Shown: positions 46,625-53,996 of the stretch, piece after piece
Layout: the number at the start of each line of letters is the position of its first letter
How positions within the stretch are numbered: the stretch's first letter is position 1
Assembly: GCF_947495665.1 (NCBI RefSeq)
Contig: NZ_CANLZV010000002.1
Coordinates: 124,001-188,000, forward strand
Direction: 5' to 3'
Length of the DNA: 64,000 nucleotides
From: an uncultured Sunxiuqinia sp.
Lineage (GTDB): Bacteria > Bacteroidota > Bacteroidia > Bacteroidales > Prolixibacteraceae
The notes under the pieces: model-generated
Databases searched by the model: none
Seen by the model: the letters and a program-made list of their open reading frames with translations, nothing else
Told to the model about the DNA's origin: nothing
Position numbers and translations under genes: made by a program

Positions 46625-47317
46625 ATGGCAATTTGGAAAGACGATAGTGAATTATTTAGCATTGCAAAAAAGGAATTATTTGTCGCTTTGGTAGGCGATA
46701 TTTTAGATAAGCTCAACTTCAAACATCAATTCCTTTCACCAGGAATTAAACCGTTACGAGACGACTTCGTAGTGATTGGGAGAGCAATGCCTGTGCTTGA
46801 AGCCGATGTTTTTGAGGAGATTGTTTCGGTAACTAAAAATCCAATGATGCAAAAGCCTTTTGGATTGATGTTCGAAGCATTGGATAGCTTGCAAACAAAT
46901 GAAGTTTATATCTGTACCGGTGCTTCGCCAAGGTACGCACTTTGGGGTGGACTGATGAGTACTCGTGCAATTAAACTTGGAGCAGCAGGAGCTGTTTTGC
47001 ATGGTTATTCGAGAGATACCAACGAAATTCTTGAACTGAATTTTCCAACCTTCTCTTACGGCGGTTATGCACAAGATCAAGGTCCTCGGGGAAAGGTTGT
47101 TGACTACCGCGTACCAATCGAGTTGGAAGGAATAAAGGTTACTCCGGGCGATATTATTTATGGCGATCGGGATGGGGTACTTGTTGTTCCTCAGGAAGTT
47201 GCTGAGGAGGCTTTCTCGGGTGCGATTGAAAAAGCTCGTGGAGAGCAAGTGGTTAAGAAAGCACTACAAGAAGGCATGAGTACTGTTGAGGCGTTCCGCA
47301 AGTATGGCATTATGTAA
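46625..47317 (+). CDS. RraA-family protein (possible 2-oxo-acid aldolase)
   Basis: The 230-residue product shows RraA-family motifs: VGDILDKL, TGASPRYALWGGLMS, the conserved TRAIKLGAAGAVLHGYSRD stretch and a GDRDGVLVVP tail. The superfamily includes the RNase E inhibitor RraA and divalent-metal aldolases that split 4-hydroxy-4-methyl-2-oxoglutarate-type compounds. Between epimerase, dehydrogenase and mannonate dehydratase genes a role in RNA decay is unlikely. A lyase or aldolase acting on a keto-deoxy sugar acid is the more plausible guess. Confidence 0.85.
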   Translation: MAIWKDDSELFSIAKKELFVALVGDILDKLNFKHQFLSPGIKPLRDDFVVIGRAMPVLEADVFEEIVSVTKNPMMQKPFGLMFEALDSLQTNEVYICTGASPRYALWGGLMSTRAIKLGAAGAVLHGYSRDTNEILELNFPTFSYGGYAQDQGPRGKVVDYRVPIELEGIKVTPGDIIYGDRDGVLVVPQEVAEEAFSGAIEKARGEQVVKKALQEGMSTVEAFRKYGIM

Positions 47318-47335
47318 TAGCTAAGAGCATGAAGT

Positions 47336-48139
47336 ATGGAAAAAATTGATTTATCAGGCAAAAGGGTGTTGGTTACTGGAGGCAGCCAAGGAATTGGCGC
47401 CGAGATATGCCGGGAACTGGCATCGTGTGGTGCCGATGTTTTGGTGAACTATTTCCGGAATAAGGAAAAAGCAGAAAAAGTTGTTGATGAAATAAAAGCA
47501 GCTTACTCGGTAAAGGCTTATCCTGTAAAAGCGGATGTGTCGGTTGCCTCTGAGGTTCAGGAAATGTTTAAGGTTCTGGATCAGCAGTTGGGAGGGATTG
47601 ATATTTTGGTGAATAATGCAGGAAGTGAAAGTGTAATTCATGTCCTGGATATGCAAGAAGCAGAATGGGATCGTGTCATGAATATCAATCTTAAAGGGCC
47701 ATTTCTCTGTGCACAGGAAGCCGGGAAACGGATGGAAAAGAGTGGAGGAGGTGTCATTATTAATATTTCATCGATCCATGACAGTGTACCTCGTAAAGGC
47801 TTGACTCATTATTGCTCAGCAAAGGCTGGATTGAAGATGCTTTCCAAATGTCTTTCACTGGAGTTGGCTGAAAGCAACGTCCGAGTTGTTTCGATCGCTC
47901 CGGGTGCTATTGAGACCGAAATGAATCGGGAAGAAATTGCACGTTTTGGCGTCGACAAATTTGAAAAATGGATTCCCCAAGGCCGTATCGGAAATGTAGG
48001 TGATGTTGCCAAGTCGGTGGCTTTTCTTGCAAGCGATTATGCAAGTTATATCAATGGGGCTGATTTGTATGTTGACGGTGCTTATATGAATCATACGATT
48101 CAATATGATCCTCGTCCTTCAAGAACTACATCAAAGTGA
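47336..48139 (+). CDS. SDR sugar dehydrogenase, glucose-1-dehydrogenase-like
   Basis: A 267-residue classical short-chain dehydrogenase with cofactor motif TGGSQGIG (residues 14-21), NNAG, and the catalytic Ser-Tyr-Lys in ISSIHDS, Tyr159 and Lys163. The segments SIHDSVPRKGLTHYCSAKAG and SIAPGAIETEMN closely follow Bacillus glucose 1-dehydrogenase, so the likely reaction is oxidation of an aldose at C1 to the lactone. In this operon the aldose would be mannose. Its stop codon overlaps the lactonase start (TGATG), which fits consecutive steps. Confidence 0.9.
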   Translation: MEKIDLSGKRVLVTGGSQGIGAEICRELASCGADVLVNYFRNKEKAEKVVDEIKAAYSVKAYPVKADVSVASEVQEMFKVLDQQLGGIDILVNNAGSESVIHVLDMQEAEWDRVMNINLKGPFLCAQEAGKRMEKSGGGVIINISSIHDSVPRKGLTHYCSAKAGLKMLSKCLSLELAESNVRVVSIAPGAIETEMNREEIARFGVDKFEKWIPQGRIGNVGDVAKSVAFLASDYASYINGADLYVDGAYMNHTIQYDPRPSRTTSK

Positions 48140-49197
48140 TGAACTTATACATTGGAAGTTATACGCAAGACGGTTCCCCTGCTCCAAATCCTGTTGGGCA
48201 GGGAATCGGCTGTTTCGGTTTTGATGCGGAAACTGGTGAGCTGAGTCACAATAACTACATCCCATTGCGGAATCCAAGTTATCTGACGTTTTCTGAGGAT
48301 GGAAAATATTTATATGCAGTCGAGGAGCTTTTGCATGCGTTGATGCCACATGTGTTTGCATATAAGGTTGGGATGCAGGGAGAATTGGTGCCGATTAACT
48401 CGCAGCAGTTGGACGGAGGCTATGCGTGCCACTTGGCGGTTGTAAAAGGTAGTCTAGTCGTTGCAAATTACATGTCGGGTGATTGCTTGGTATTTCCAAT
48501 ACAGAACGATGGCTCACTGACGCCTTGTCAACAACAAATTCAGCATCATGGGGCAAGTTTGAATCAGCAACGGCAGGAAGGTCCTCACATTCACATGGCT
48601 TATCCATTTGACGAGGATGGGCTCTTGCTAGTCGATCTGGGAATAGATCGGGTGAAAGTCTATCGGTATAATTCGTCCGACAGTTTGTGGAAAGAAAATC
48701 CGGAGTTGGATATAGTCCTTCCCGGAGGAACAGGGCCTAGACATTTGGTGAGCGATCAGCAGGCAAATTACTTTTACTTGTTGAGTGAGCTGTCGGGAGA
48801 AATTTTTGTTTTCCGGAAAAGCAAAAACAGCTTCGATTTGGTTCAGCAGGCCTCTGTTATACCGACAGATTACTCTGGGGAGTTTGGTGGGGCTGCCATT
48901 CGAATTCACCCCAATGGGCGGTTTTTATATGCTTCCAATCGGGGGGCAGATGTTATTGCCGTATTTGAAATTATTGAAGGGAATAAAAATCGACTTTCCT
49001 TGGTTGCTTTCCAAGTGTGCGGAGGGCAAACTCCTCGTGATTTTAATATTGATCCTTCGGGAAATTGGCTGTTGGTGGCCAACCAGGATTCTAACAAACT
49101 GGTTGTTTTTAAAATTGATTTGGAAAAAGGGGGATTGACAAGAACTTCAGAAATTGAATGTGGAACACCAACGACTATTTGCTGGTCACCTCATTGA
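48139..49197 (+). CDS. Lactonase family protein (seven-bladed propeller, Pgl/YbhE type)
   Basis: The protein is a seven-bladed propeller of the 6-phosphogluconolactonase/YbhE family: NLYIGSYTQDG at the start, PHIHMAYPFDEDGLLLVDLGIDRVKVY, GTGPRHL and RFLYASNRGADVIAVF in the middle, and PRDFNIDPSGNWLLVANQDS at the end. It starts at ATG 48139, coupled to the dehydrogenase stop; a GTG at 48136 is possible but less likely. It would open the sugar lactone made by the SDR. No signal peptide is present, so it acts in the cytoplasm. Confidence 0.92.
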   Translation: MNLYIGSYTQDGSPAPNPVGQGIGCFGFDAETGELSHNNYIPLRNPSYLTFSEDGKYLYAVEELLHALMPHVFAYKVGMQGELVPINSQQLDGGYACHLAVVKGSLVVANYMSGDCLVFPIQNDGSLTPCQQQIQHHGASLNQQRQEGPHIHMAYPFDEDGLLLVDLGIDRVKVYRYNSSDSLWKENPELDIVLPGGTGPRHLVSDQQANYFYLLSELSGEIFVFRKSKNSFDLVQQASVIPTDYSGEFGGAAIRIHPNGRFLYASNRGADVIAVFEIIEGNKNRLSLVAFQVCGGQTPRDFNIDPSGNWLLVANQDSNKLVVFKIDLEKGGLTRTSEIECGTPTTICWSPH

Positions 49198-49287
49198 AAT
49201 ATTGGAGTAAGCATGTTGGAGGATGACTTCGAGGCAACTCTGAAACAAGGATGATTGAACTGGGAAATAACTAAAAAAATTAAACAG

Positions 49288-50352
49288 ATGAAACTAGGTT
49301 TTGGCTTGTATAAGCATATGCTCAATGAAACGCATTACAAATTTGCCAGACAATGCGGGGCGACACATATTGTTGTTCACATGGTTGATTATTTTGGGCA
49401 TGAAAAAAACTCGAAAGAAAATACGAATCAGCCTGTTGGCGAAAAAGAAGGCTGGGGCAAGGCCGGTAATGCTTCTCAAATATGGTCTGTTGAGGAGTTA
49501 TCCAAAATAAAACAAGAAATCAATAAGCATGGCATGGAGCTCGAAGCCATTGAAAATTTTGATCCGGCACATTGGTACGACGTTTTATTGGATGGGCCTA
49601 AAAAACAAGAACAAATAGAAGGCCTGAAACAACTTATTCGGAATGTTGGGGCAGCTGGCATTCCGGTGTTTGGATATAATTTTTCATTGGCAGGAGTTAG
49701 TTCCCGCGTGATGGGTGAGTTTGCCAGAGGGGGCGCTGTTTCTGTTGCGATGGAAAAAGAAGATGATACGCCAATTCCCAATGGAATGGTTTGGAACATG
49801 GTCTATGATCAGGATGCTCCTCCGGGAGTCATGCCACCAGCAACTCCGGAACAACTATGGAGCCGGGTTCAGTTCTTTTTAGATGAATTACTTCCAGTAG
49901 CTGAAGAAGCAGGAGTTCGTCTTGCAGCTCACCCGGATGATCCGCCGCTGCCATTTTTGAGAAAAACACCCAGGCTTGTGCATCAACCAGAGCTTTACCA
50001 AAAGCTAATTGACCTTAATCCAAGTCCGGCCAACACGCTGGAATTCTGCTTGGGATCAGTTGCTGAGATGACAGGAGGAGATGTGTATGAGGCTACGGAT
50101 AAGTACAGTAAGCAAGGGCGAATTTCCTACATCCATTTTCGTAATGTTGTTGGAAAAGTTCCGAATTACAAAGAAGTATTCATTGACGAAGGGGATATCG
50201 ATATGTTGATGATTCTCCGAATATTGAAAGCGAACAATTTTGATGGGGTATTGATTCCTGACCATACGCCACAAATGAGTTGCGATGCTCCTTGGCATTC
50301 GGGGATGGCTTATGCAATGGGATATATGAAAGCGGCAATTGCTTTTGTGTAG
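49288..50352 (+). CDS. uxuA: Mannonate dehydratase
   Basis: A TIM-barrel dehydratase of the UxuA type that turns D-mannonate into 2-keto-3-deoxygluconate. Recognisable segments are VFGYNFSLAGVSSR, MVYDQDAPPG, RLAAHPDDPPLPFLRKTPR, NTLEFCLGSVAEM, ISYIHFRNVVGKVPNYKEVFIDEGDIDM and LIPDHTPQM, containing metal-binding His, Cys and Asp residues. The ATG at 49288 begins the conserved MKLGFGLYKHML; an upstream in-frame TTG at 49255 adds an unlikely leader. It is the last gene of the operon and defines the mannose-oxidation interpretation. Confidence 0.92.
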   Translation: MKLGFGLYKHMLNETHYKFARQCGATHIVVHMVDYFGHEKNSKENTNQPVGEKEGWGKAGNASQIWSVEELSKIKQEINKHGMELEAIENFDPAHWYDVLLDGPKKQEQIEGLKQLIRNVGAAGIPVFGYNFSLAGVSSRVMGEFARGGAVSVAMEKEDDTPIPNGMVWNMVYDQDAPPGVMPPATPEQLWSRVQFFLDELLPVAEEAGVRLAAHPDDPPLPFLRKTPRLVHQPELYQKLIDLNPSPANTLEFCLGSVAEMTGGDVYEATDKYSKQGRISYIHFRNVVGKVPNYKEVFIDEGDIDMLMILRILKANNFDGVLIPDHTPQMSCDAPWHSGMAYAMGYMKAAIAFV

Positions 50353-50502
50353 GGAATTTATTTTGCATAATCAAATTTCGGGGGCTTAGTTGGGAAAAAA
50401 ATATTTTTAAAAGCAAAAGGATGTATGGTATTTCTAGCAGTGCAATTAATAGGTTATGGAAGTTCTGATTTAAAAATCAAATGATGGACTACTTTTTTTT
50501 AC

Positions 50503-50522
50503 TTCGCAAACGGTTTTGCTAA
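50503..50522. promoter_or_regulatory. Third LacI-operator-like palindrome
   Basis: TTCGCAAACGGTTTTGCTAA is an imperfect palindrome sharing AAA-CGGTTT-GC with the operator at 36824. It lies 150 bp after the last mannose gene with no gene directly downstream. It may be a remote operator or a leftover promoter site. Confidence 0.35.
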
Positions 50523-50922
50523 TTTTTAAAATGATTAAAACAAAATGAAGACCTTAACTATCTTTAAATTGCGAGCTGTATTTCGAATCTTGATATGCAA
50601 TAAAACCTGAACGGCTAGTTGAGCATCATACTACTTTAAGGAAAAACTCAACGCCCTAATGATCGTATCTGTTTTAAAACTTCTGCCGATTGATGCGAAA
50701 ATTTGAATTTTTGTCCGATTTAAACTGCTTGCTTCCTTCGATGAAAGAAACAAAAAATAAGAATCGAATTTATAACCTCAAAGACATAATTGCAGGTTAG
50801 TTGCTTAATATTTGTGATTTAGATGCTTGGGCGTGGATGGAGTAGGAGCGAAATTACTTTCTATGAATTAACTAAGGAATGTGAAATGTTTATTTTTAGT
50901 TTAATATTTCCATTTTTTTGGA

Positions 50923-50956
50923 AAATCCCGGAAGATAATAGTTATCTCCGGGATTT
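50923..50956. repeat. Strong 34-nt hairpin
   Basis: AAATCCCGGA pairs with TCCGGGATTT, and inside it GATAA pairs with TTATC around a 3-nt loop, leaving one unpaired A. No T-run follows in either direction, so a normal terminator is doubtful. Confidence 0.6.
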
Positions 50957-51049
50957 AACCATTGATATAAACATAGTAATTGAAATTTAATTTGTTAATG
51001 GGTTGGTTTTGGGAGGATCCAGAATATTAACACGATTAAATTTTCTACT

Positions 51050-51885
51050 ATGGAGATGTATTGGGATATCATCATTGAACTGGAAACGGAGTTGTCAAAG
51101 ATAGAGGCCGTCTCGAATAATACTATTGATCAGGTGGAGTATGCCATTGGTCATTGCAAGATTGCTTTGGAGAAATTGCGCAAATTGATTTTGGTAAAGG
51201 GATTTCCCGATCGCAAATCAGAGATTCTGTTTTTCAAGGAAATTAAGCCAGCGGCCTATGGGAGGTTACTGTATTATCAATTGGTTTTCGACATTGAAAG
51301 TAAACGCAGAAACGCCGATGTCATGTTAACCAAGCGGTACCTTCAGAACTGCCTTTACAAAATCAATGAGTTCATGGAGAAGCGTCATCTGAAAGTACAG
51401 TATTACCGTTGTGGCTATAAGCATTTGGATGAGCAGTACTTTCTTCGATCAAACGCTGAAATTCCCTGGAGTTGAAAGACAGCAGAGAGTTATTGGATGA
51501 AGCTTTTTTTACCTGGCACGACCATACCTTTTCGGTGATTATGGCCAACGAAATGCTGCTGGATTACCTCAGTAAAGAAATCGAGAAACTCGAAGACCCT
51601 GGCAATAATAATGTCAATGGGGCCAATTCAAGCTACCTGTGGTGTGGTAAAAAGATTGACCTGGCAGAGTTGATTTATGCGCTGCATTATGCTAAGATGG
51701 TTAATGGAGGAAAAACAACGATTCGGGAACTAGCGGGAATGTTCGGGCAGTTATTTGGGGTGGATCTGAGTAAGGATATTTACCGGTTCCATGCTGAAAT
51801 CCAGCAACTAAAAATTGATAGTACCAAGTTTTTGGATTTTTTACGCTCGGTGCTTCAGCAACGCCTGGATGAGGATAACGAATAA
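51050..51885 (+). pseudogene. RteC-like regulator split by a frameshift
   Basis: Two frames together spell an RteC protein. The first, 51050-51475, encodes residues 1-141 (IIIELETELSKIE, FFKEIKPAAYGRLLYYQLVF, LDEQYFLRSNAEI). The second, 51472-51885, continues directly with FTWHDHTFSVIMANEMLLDYL, the WCGKKIDLAELIYALHYA helix and LDFLRSVLQQRLDE. RteC regulates excision of CTnDOT-type conjugative transposons. The junction needs a one-base shift near 51472; a TTG restart overlaps the TGA stop, so a coupled two-piece protein is possible, but no slippery sequence is seen. Most likely the gene is broken or has a sequencing indel. Confidence 0.8.
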
Positions 51886-51918
51886 ATCAGAATATTAACT
51901 TTCAAAAAGCTAAATGCC

Positions 51919-52050
51919 ATGTCAATCGAGACACCAAAAATTCGTAAAAATGTTGATTTGATTAATGCCTTTTCTGGCTGTCCCATGGGCAAACCCCTGG
52001 ATGATTGTCCTTTTCGCGCTTACTTTGAGCTCAACAATGAGAGGGAGTAA
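51919..52050 (+). CDS. Small cysteine-containing ORF (43 residues), possibly truncated
   Basis: The frame reads from ATG 51919 to a TAA at 52048 and contains FSGCPMGKPLDDCPF followed by YFELNNERE, a compact two-cysteine motif that looks like a genuine small conserved protein. Beyond the stop the same frame stays open to 52132 with plausible sequence, so the stop may be a nonsense mutation. It lies 33 bp after rteC. Function unknown. Confidence 0.4.
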   Translation: MSIETPKIRKNVDLINAFSGCPMGKPLDDCPFRAYFELNNERE

Positions 52051-52199
52051 ATTCTTCAAATTGAAAGCCTTGGTTTACCGGCTGGAGGAATTTTCGACAA
52101 GGCCAGATCAAGCAGGGCGCAAGCGAAAGAATAAGATTGGAAGAAAGAAAGGAAAACGGCATTAGAACGCTAGTCAGCCGATTTATCCCTTAGTGGATT

Positions 52200-52299
52200 C
52201 TATATTTTAAAGCATATAATGATCACTTTTATTGTTGTGTTATATTTCTTTGCATATAATTAACTACCTTTGTCTGAGGTTATATCTAAATACATATAA
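52200..52299 (+). promoter_or_regulatory. Triple HipB-operator-like repeats at 40-bp spacing
   Basis: Three copies of TTATAT-N8-ATATAA occur at 52200-52219 (one mismatch), 52240-52259 and 52280-52299. Starts are exactly 40 bp apart, and the last copy overlaps the A of the hipB start codon. The architecture equals that of Escherichia coli HipB operators (TATCC-N8-GGATA). A Bacteroidota-like -7 box TACCTTTG lies at 52265-52272, between copies two and three, so binding should block transcription. Confidence 0.75.
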
Positions 52300-52508
52300 T
52301 GAAAAAACTTGCAGACTTTGTTAAAGAAAGGCGAAAGGAAGTGAATCTGACTCAGGAAGAGTTTGCCGAACGTGCAGGAGTTGCGCTGACTGTGATTCGA
52401 AAAATAGAGCAGGGGAAAACAAACTTGAATATGGATAAGGTTAACCTGGTACTCAGTATGTTTGGACATGAACTGGCTCCGGTTAACAGCAAAGAACTGA
52501 AAGCATGA
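52299..52508 (+). CDS. hipB: HipB-like antitoxin, XRE-family helix-turn-helix
   Basis: A 69-residue XRE/Cro-type DNA-binding protein: LADFVKERRKEVNLTQEEFA, then AGVALTVIRKIEQGKTNLN and a short tail. HipB proteins bind operators as dimers and repress their own operon. Here three inverted repeats precede and touch the start codon. The stop overlaps the hipS start by 4 bp (ATGA), so the proteins are made together. Confidence 0.9.
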   Translation: MKKLADFVKERRKEVNLTQEEFAERAGVALTVIRKIEQGKTNLNMDKVNLVLSMFGHELAPVNSKELKA

Positions 52509-52840
52509 GGCGTGGAAAGGTCTATTATAAAGAGTATCTGGCAGGAATGATAACCGAGACAGATGATGGAGACTATGTATTCCAATATGAAGCGGAATAT
52601 GTGAAAACCCACCCGGATTTATTCATCACCTTTACGATGGCGGTAAGAGATGAGCCATATCGGGAGAACCGGCTTTTCCCGGTTTTTGAGGGGCTTATTC
52701 CGGAAGGATGGTTACTTGAAATAGCATCAGAAAGCTGGCGAATCAATAAAAATGATCGTATGGGGCTGCTGTTGGCATGTTGCCAAAATTGCATCGGAGC
52801 CGTAAGTGTTGTACCCGTAATAGAAGAAAATGAAGCATAG
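52505..52840 (+). CDS. hipS: HipS: stand-alone HipA N-terminal subdomain
   Basis: The 111-residue protein corresponds only to the first subdomain of HipA kinases (GKVYYKEYLAGMITETDDGDY, ENRLFPVFEGLIPEGWLLEIA, DRMGLLLACCQNCIGAVSV). In HipBST systems this piece is a separate gene and acts as the antitoxin that neutralises the HipT kinase. Size and position between hipB and the kinase gene fit exactly. It overlaps hipT by 11 bp. Confidence 0.88.
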   Translation: MRRGKVYYKEYLAGMITETDDGDYVFQYEAEYVKTHPDLFITFTMAVRDEPYRENRLFPVFEGLIPEGWLLEIASESWRINKNDRMGLLLACCQNCIGAVSVVPVIEENEA

Positions 52841-53777
52841 ATGTTTGTATTGCTATCAGCCGCTTGAAGGGGAGCAGGATTTTCATCGTAAGTGTTCGAT
52901 GGACTTTTTTGGAACTCCAACACCCCCGATCATTGACTATTCGCTGGATCAAATGAGTGAGCTGGCCAGGTCAGTGGTGGAACGGAGTATTGCAGTGCCC
53001 GGAGTTCAACCCAAATTATCAATGTCCTTGGTTAATGCCGTGAAAGGCAAAACAGATAGCCGATTAACTGTTGTCGGAGCTTTGGGAGGGCAATATATTT
53101 TTAAACCGCCATCCGATCGTTTTTCGGAGATGCCTGAAAACGAGCATGTAACTATGCGAATAGCCGAAGCATTTGGAATCAGAGTGGTTCCATCCTCTTT
53201 GGTTCGTCTGGCCTCCGGCGAATTATCCTACATTACCAAGCGGATTGATCGCAGTGATTCCGGCAAAAAAATACATATGTTGGATATGTTTCAAATCACG
53301 GAAGCTTTCGACAAGTATAAAGGTTCTTTGGAGCGGGTAGGTAAAGCCTTGGATCGTTATTCAGCGAATACCTTACTTGATAAAATCTTTTTCTTTGAGC
53401 TGGCCCTGTTCTCTTTTCTCACCGGAAATAATGATATGCACCTGAAGAACTTTTCGATGCTGAAACAGCCTTTTGGCTGGGGATTGGCTCCAGCTTATGA
53501 TCTGCTGAATGTGTCTATTGTGCTTCCAGAGGATGAAGAAGAATCGGCCTTGACATTAAGTGGCAAAAAGAAGAAATTGAATCGTGAGCATTTTGAGCTT
53601 CTGGGCGAGGGGATGGGACTGACCGACCGGCAAATAAGTGGAAGCTTTAAACGGATGGCTAAAAACCATAATCAAGCACTGAAATGGATAAATGAATCCT
53701 TTCTTTCGGCGAAGATGAAACAAAACTACCAGGAAGTTCTGCAAGCCAAATACCAACAATTGAGGCTGATCATATAA
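52830..53777 (+). CDS. hipT: HipT: HipA-type serine/threonine kinase toxin
   Basis: A 315-residue kinase lacking the first HipA subdomain. The N-terminus has a short cysteine motif (CLYCYQPL and HRKC), then the Gly-rich-loop region VPGVQPKLS, an ATP-binding lysine in GQYIFKPPS, the catalytic Asp202 in GNNDMHLKN and metal-binding Asp224 in APAYDLLN. HipA-type toxins phosphorylate aminoacyl-tRNA synthetases (GltX for HipA, TrpS for HipT) and stop growth. The key residues are intact, so an active toxin is expected; the target is not predictable. Confidence 0.9.
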   Translation: MKHRCLYCYQPLEGEQDFHRKCSMDFFGTPTPPIIDYSLDQMSELARSVVERSIAVPGVQPKLSMSLVNAVKGKTDSRLTVVGALGGQYIFKPPSDRFSEMPENEHVTMRIAEAFGIRVVPSSLVRLASGELSYITKRIDRSDSGKKIHMLDMFQITEAFDKYKGSLERVGKALDRYSANTLLDKIFFFELALFSFLTGNNDMHLKNFSMLKQPFGWGLAPAYDLLNVSIVLPEDEEESALTLSGKKKKLNREHFELLGEGMGLTDRQISGSFKRMAKNHNQALKWINESFLSAKMKQNYQEVLQAKYQQLRLII

Positions 53778-53996
53778 ACACAACTTTAGGAGAGGATTGG
53801 TTAGGGGATGAAAGCAGAATTGCTGTTGCTAGCTTAGAATCATTCTATAAAAACGCTCCTGTATAAATATTATCATAAAAATTAATAAATTGTAAGTTTG
53901 AAATTTAAAACAAGAAGTATTCAGTACAGTTTGGCTGAATCGAAAAAGATATACGATCGATGTCTTTGGAATTCAAACTTTTGAATCAATAAAATC

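Larger units (their letters stand above)
50353..51049. other. Gene-free 697-bp gap between mannose operon and accessory island
   Basis: No convincing coding frame was found on either strand. The AT-rich stretch holds an operator-like palindrome at 50503 and a strong hairpin at 50923, described separately. It marks the border between the metabolic locus and the accessory island and may contain scars of lost genes. Confidence 0.6.

Noticed and set aside
46754-47248. Minus-strand open frame of 164 codons opposite the RraA-family gene
   Set aside because: Fully covered by a conserved gene on the other strand; no domain features, so treated as a shadow.
50923-50956. Hairpin as an intrinsic terminator for the mannose operon
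   Set aside because: It lies 570 bp after the last stop codon and has no T-run on either strand.
51050-51885. Programmed frameshift in rteC
   Set aside because: No slippery heptamer or downstream structure was seen at 51472; a simple indel or restart explains the two frames.
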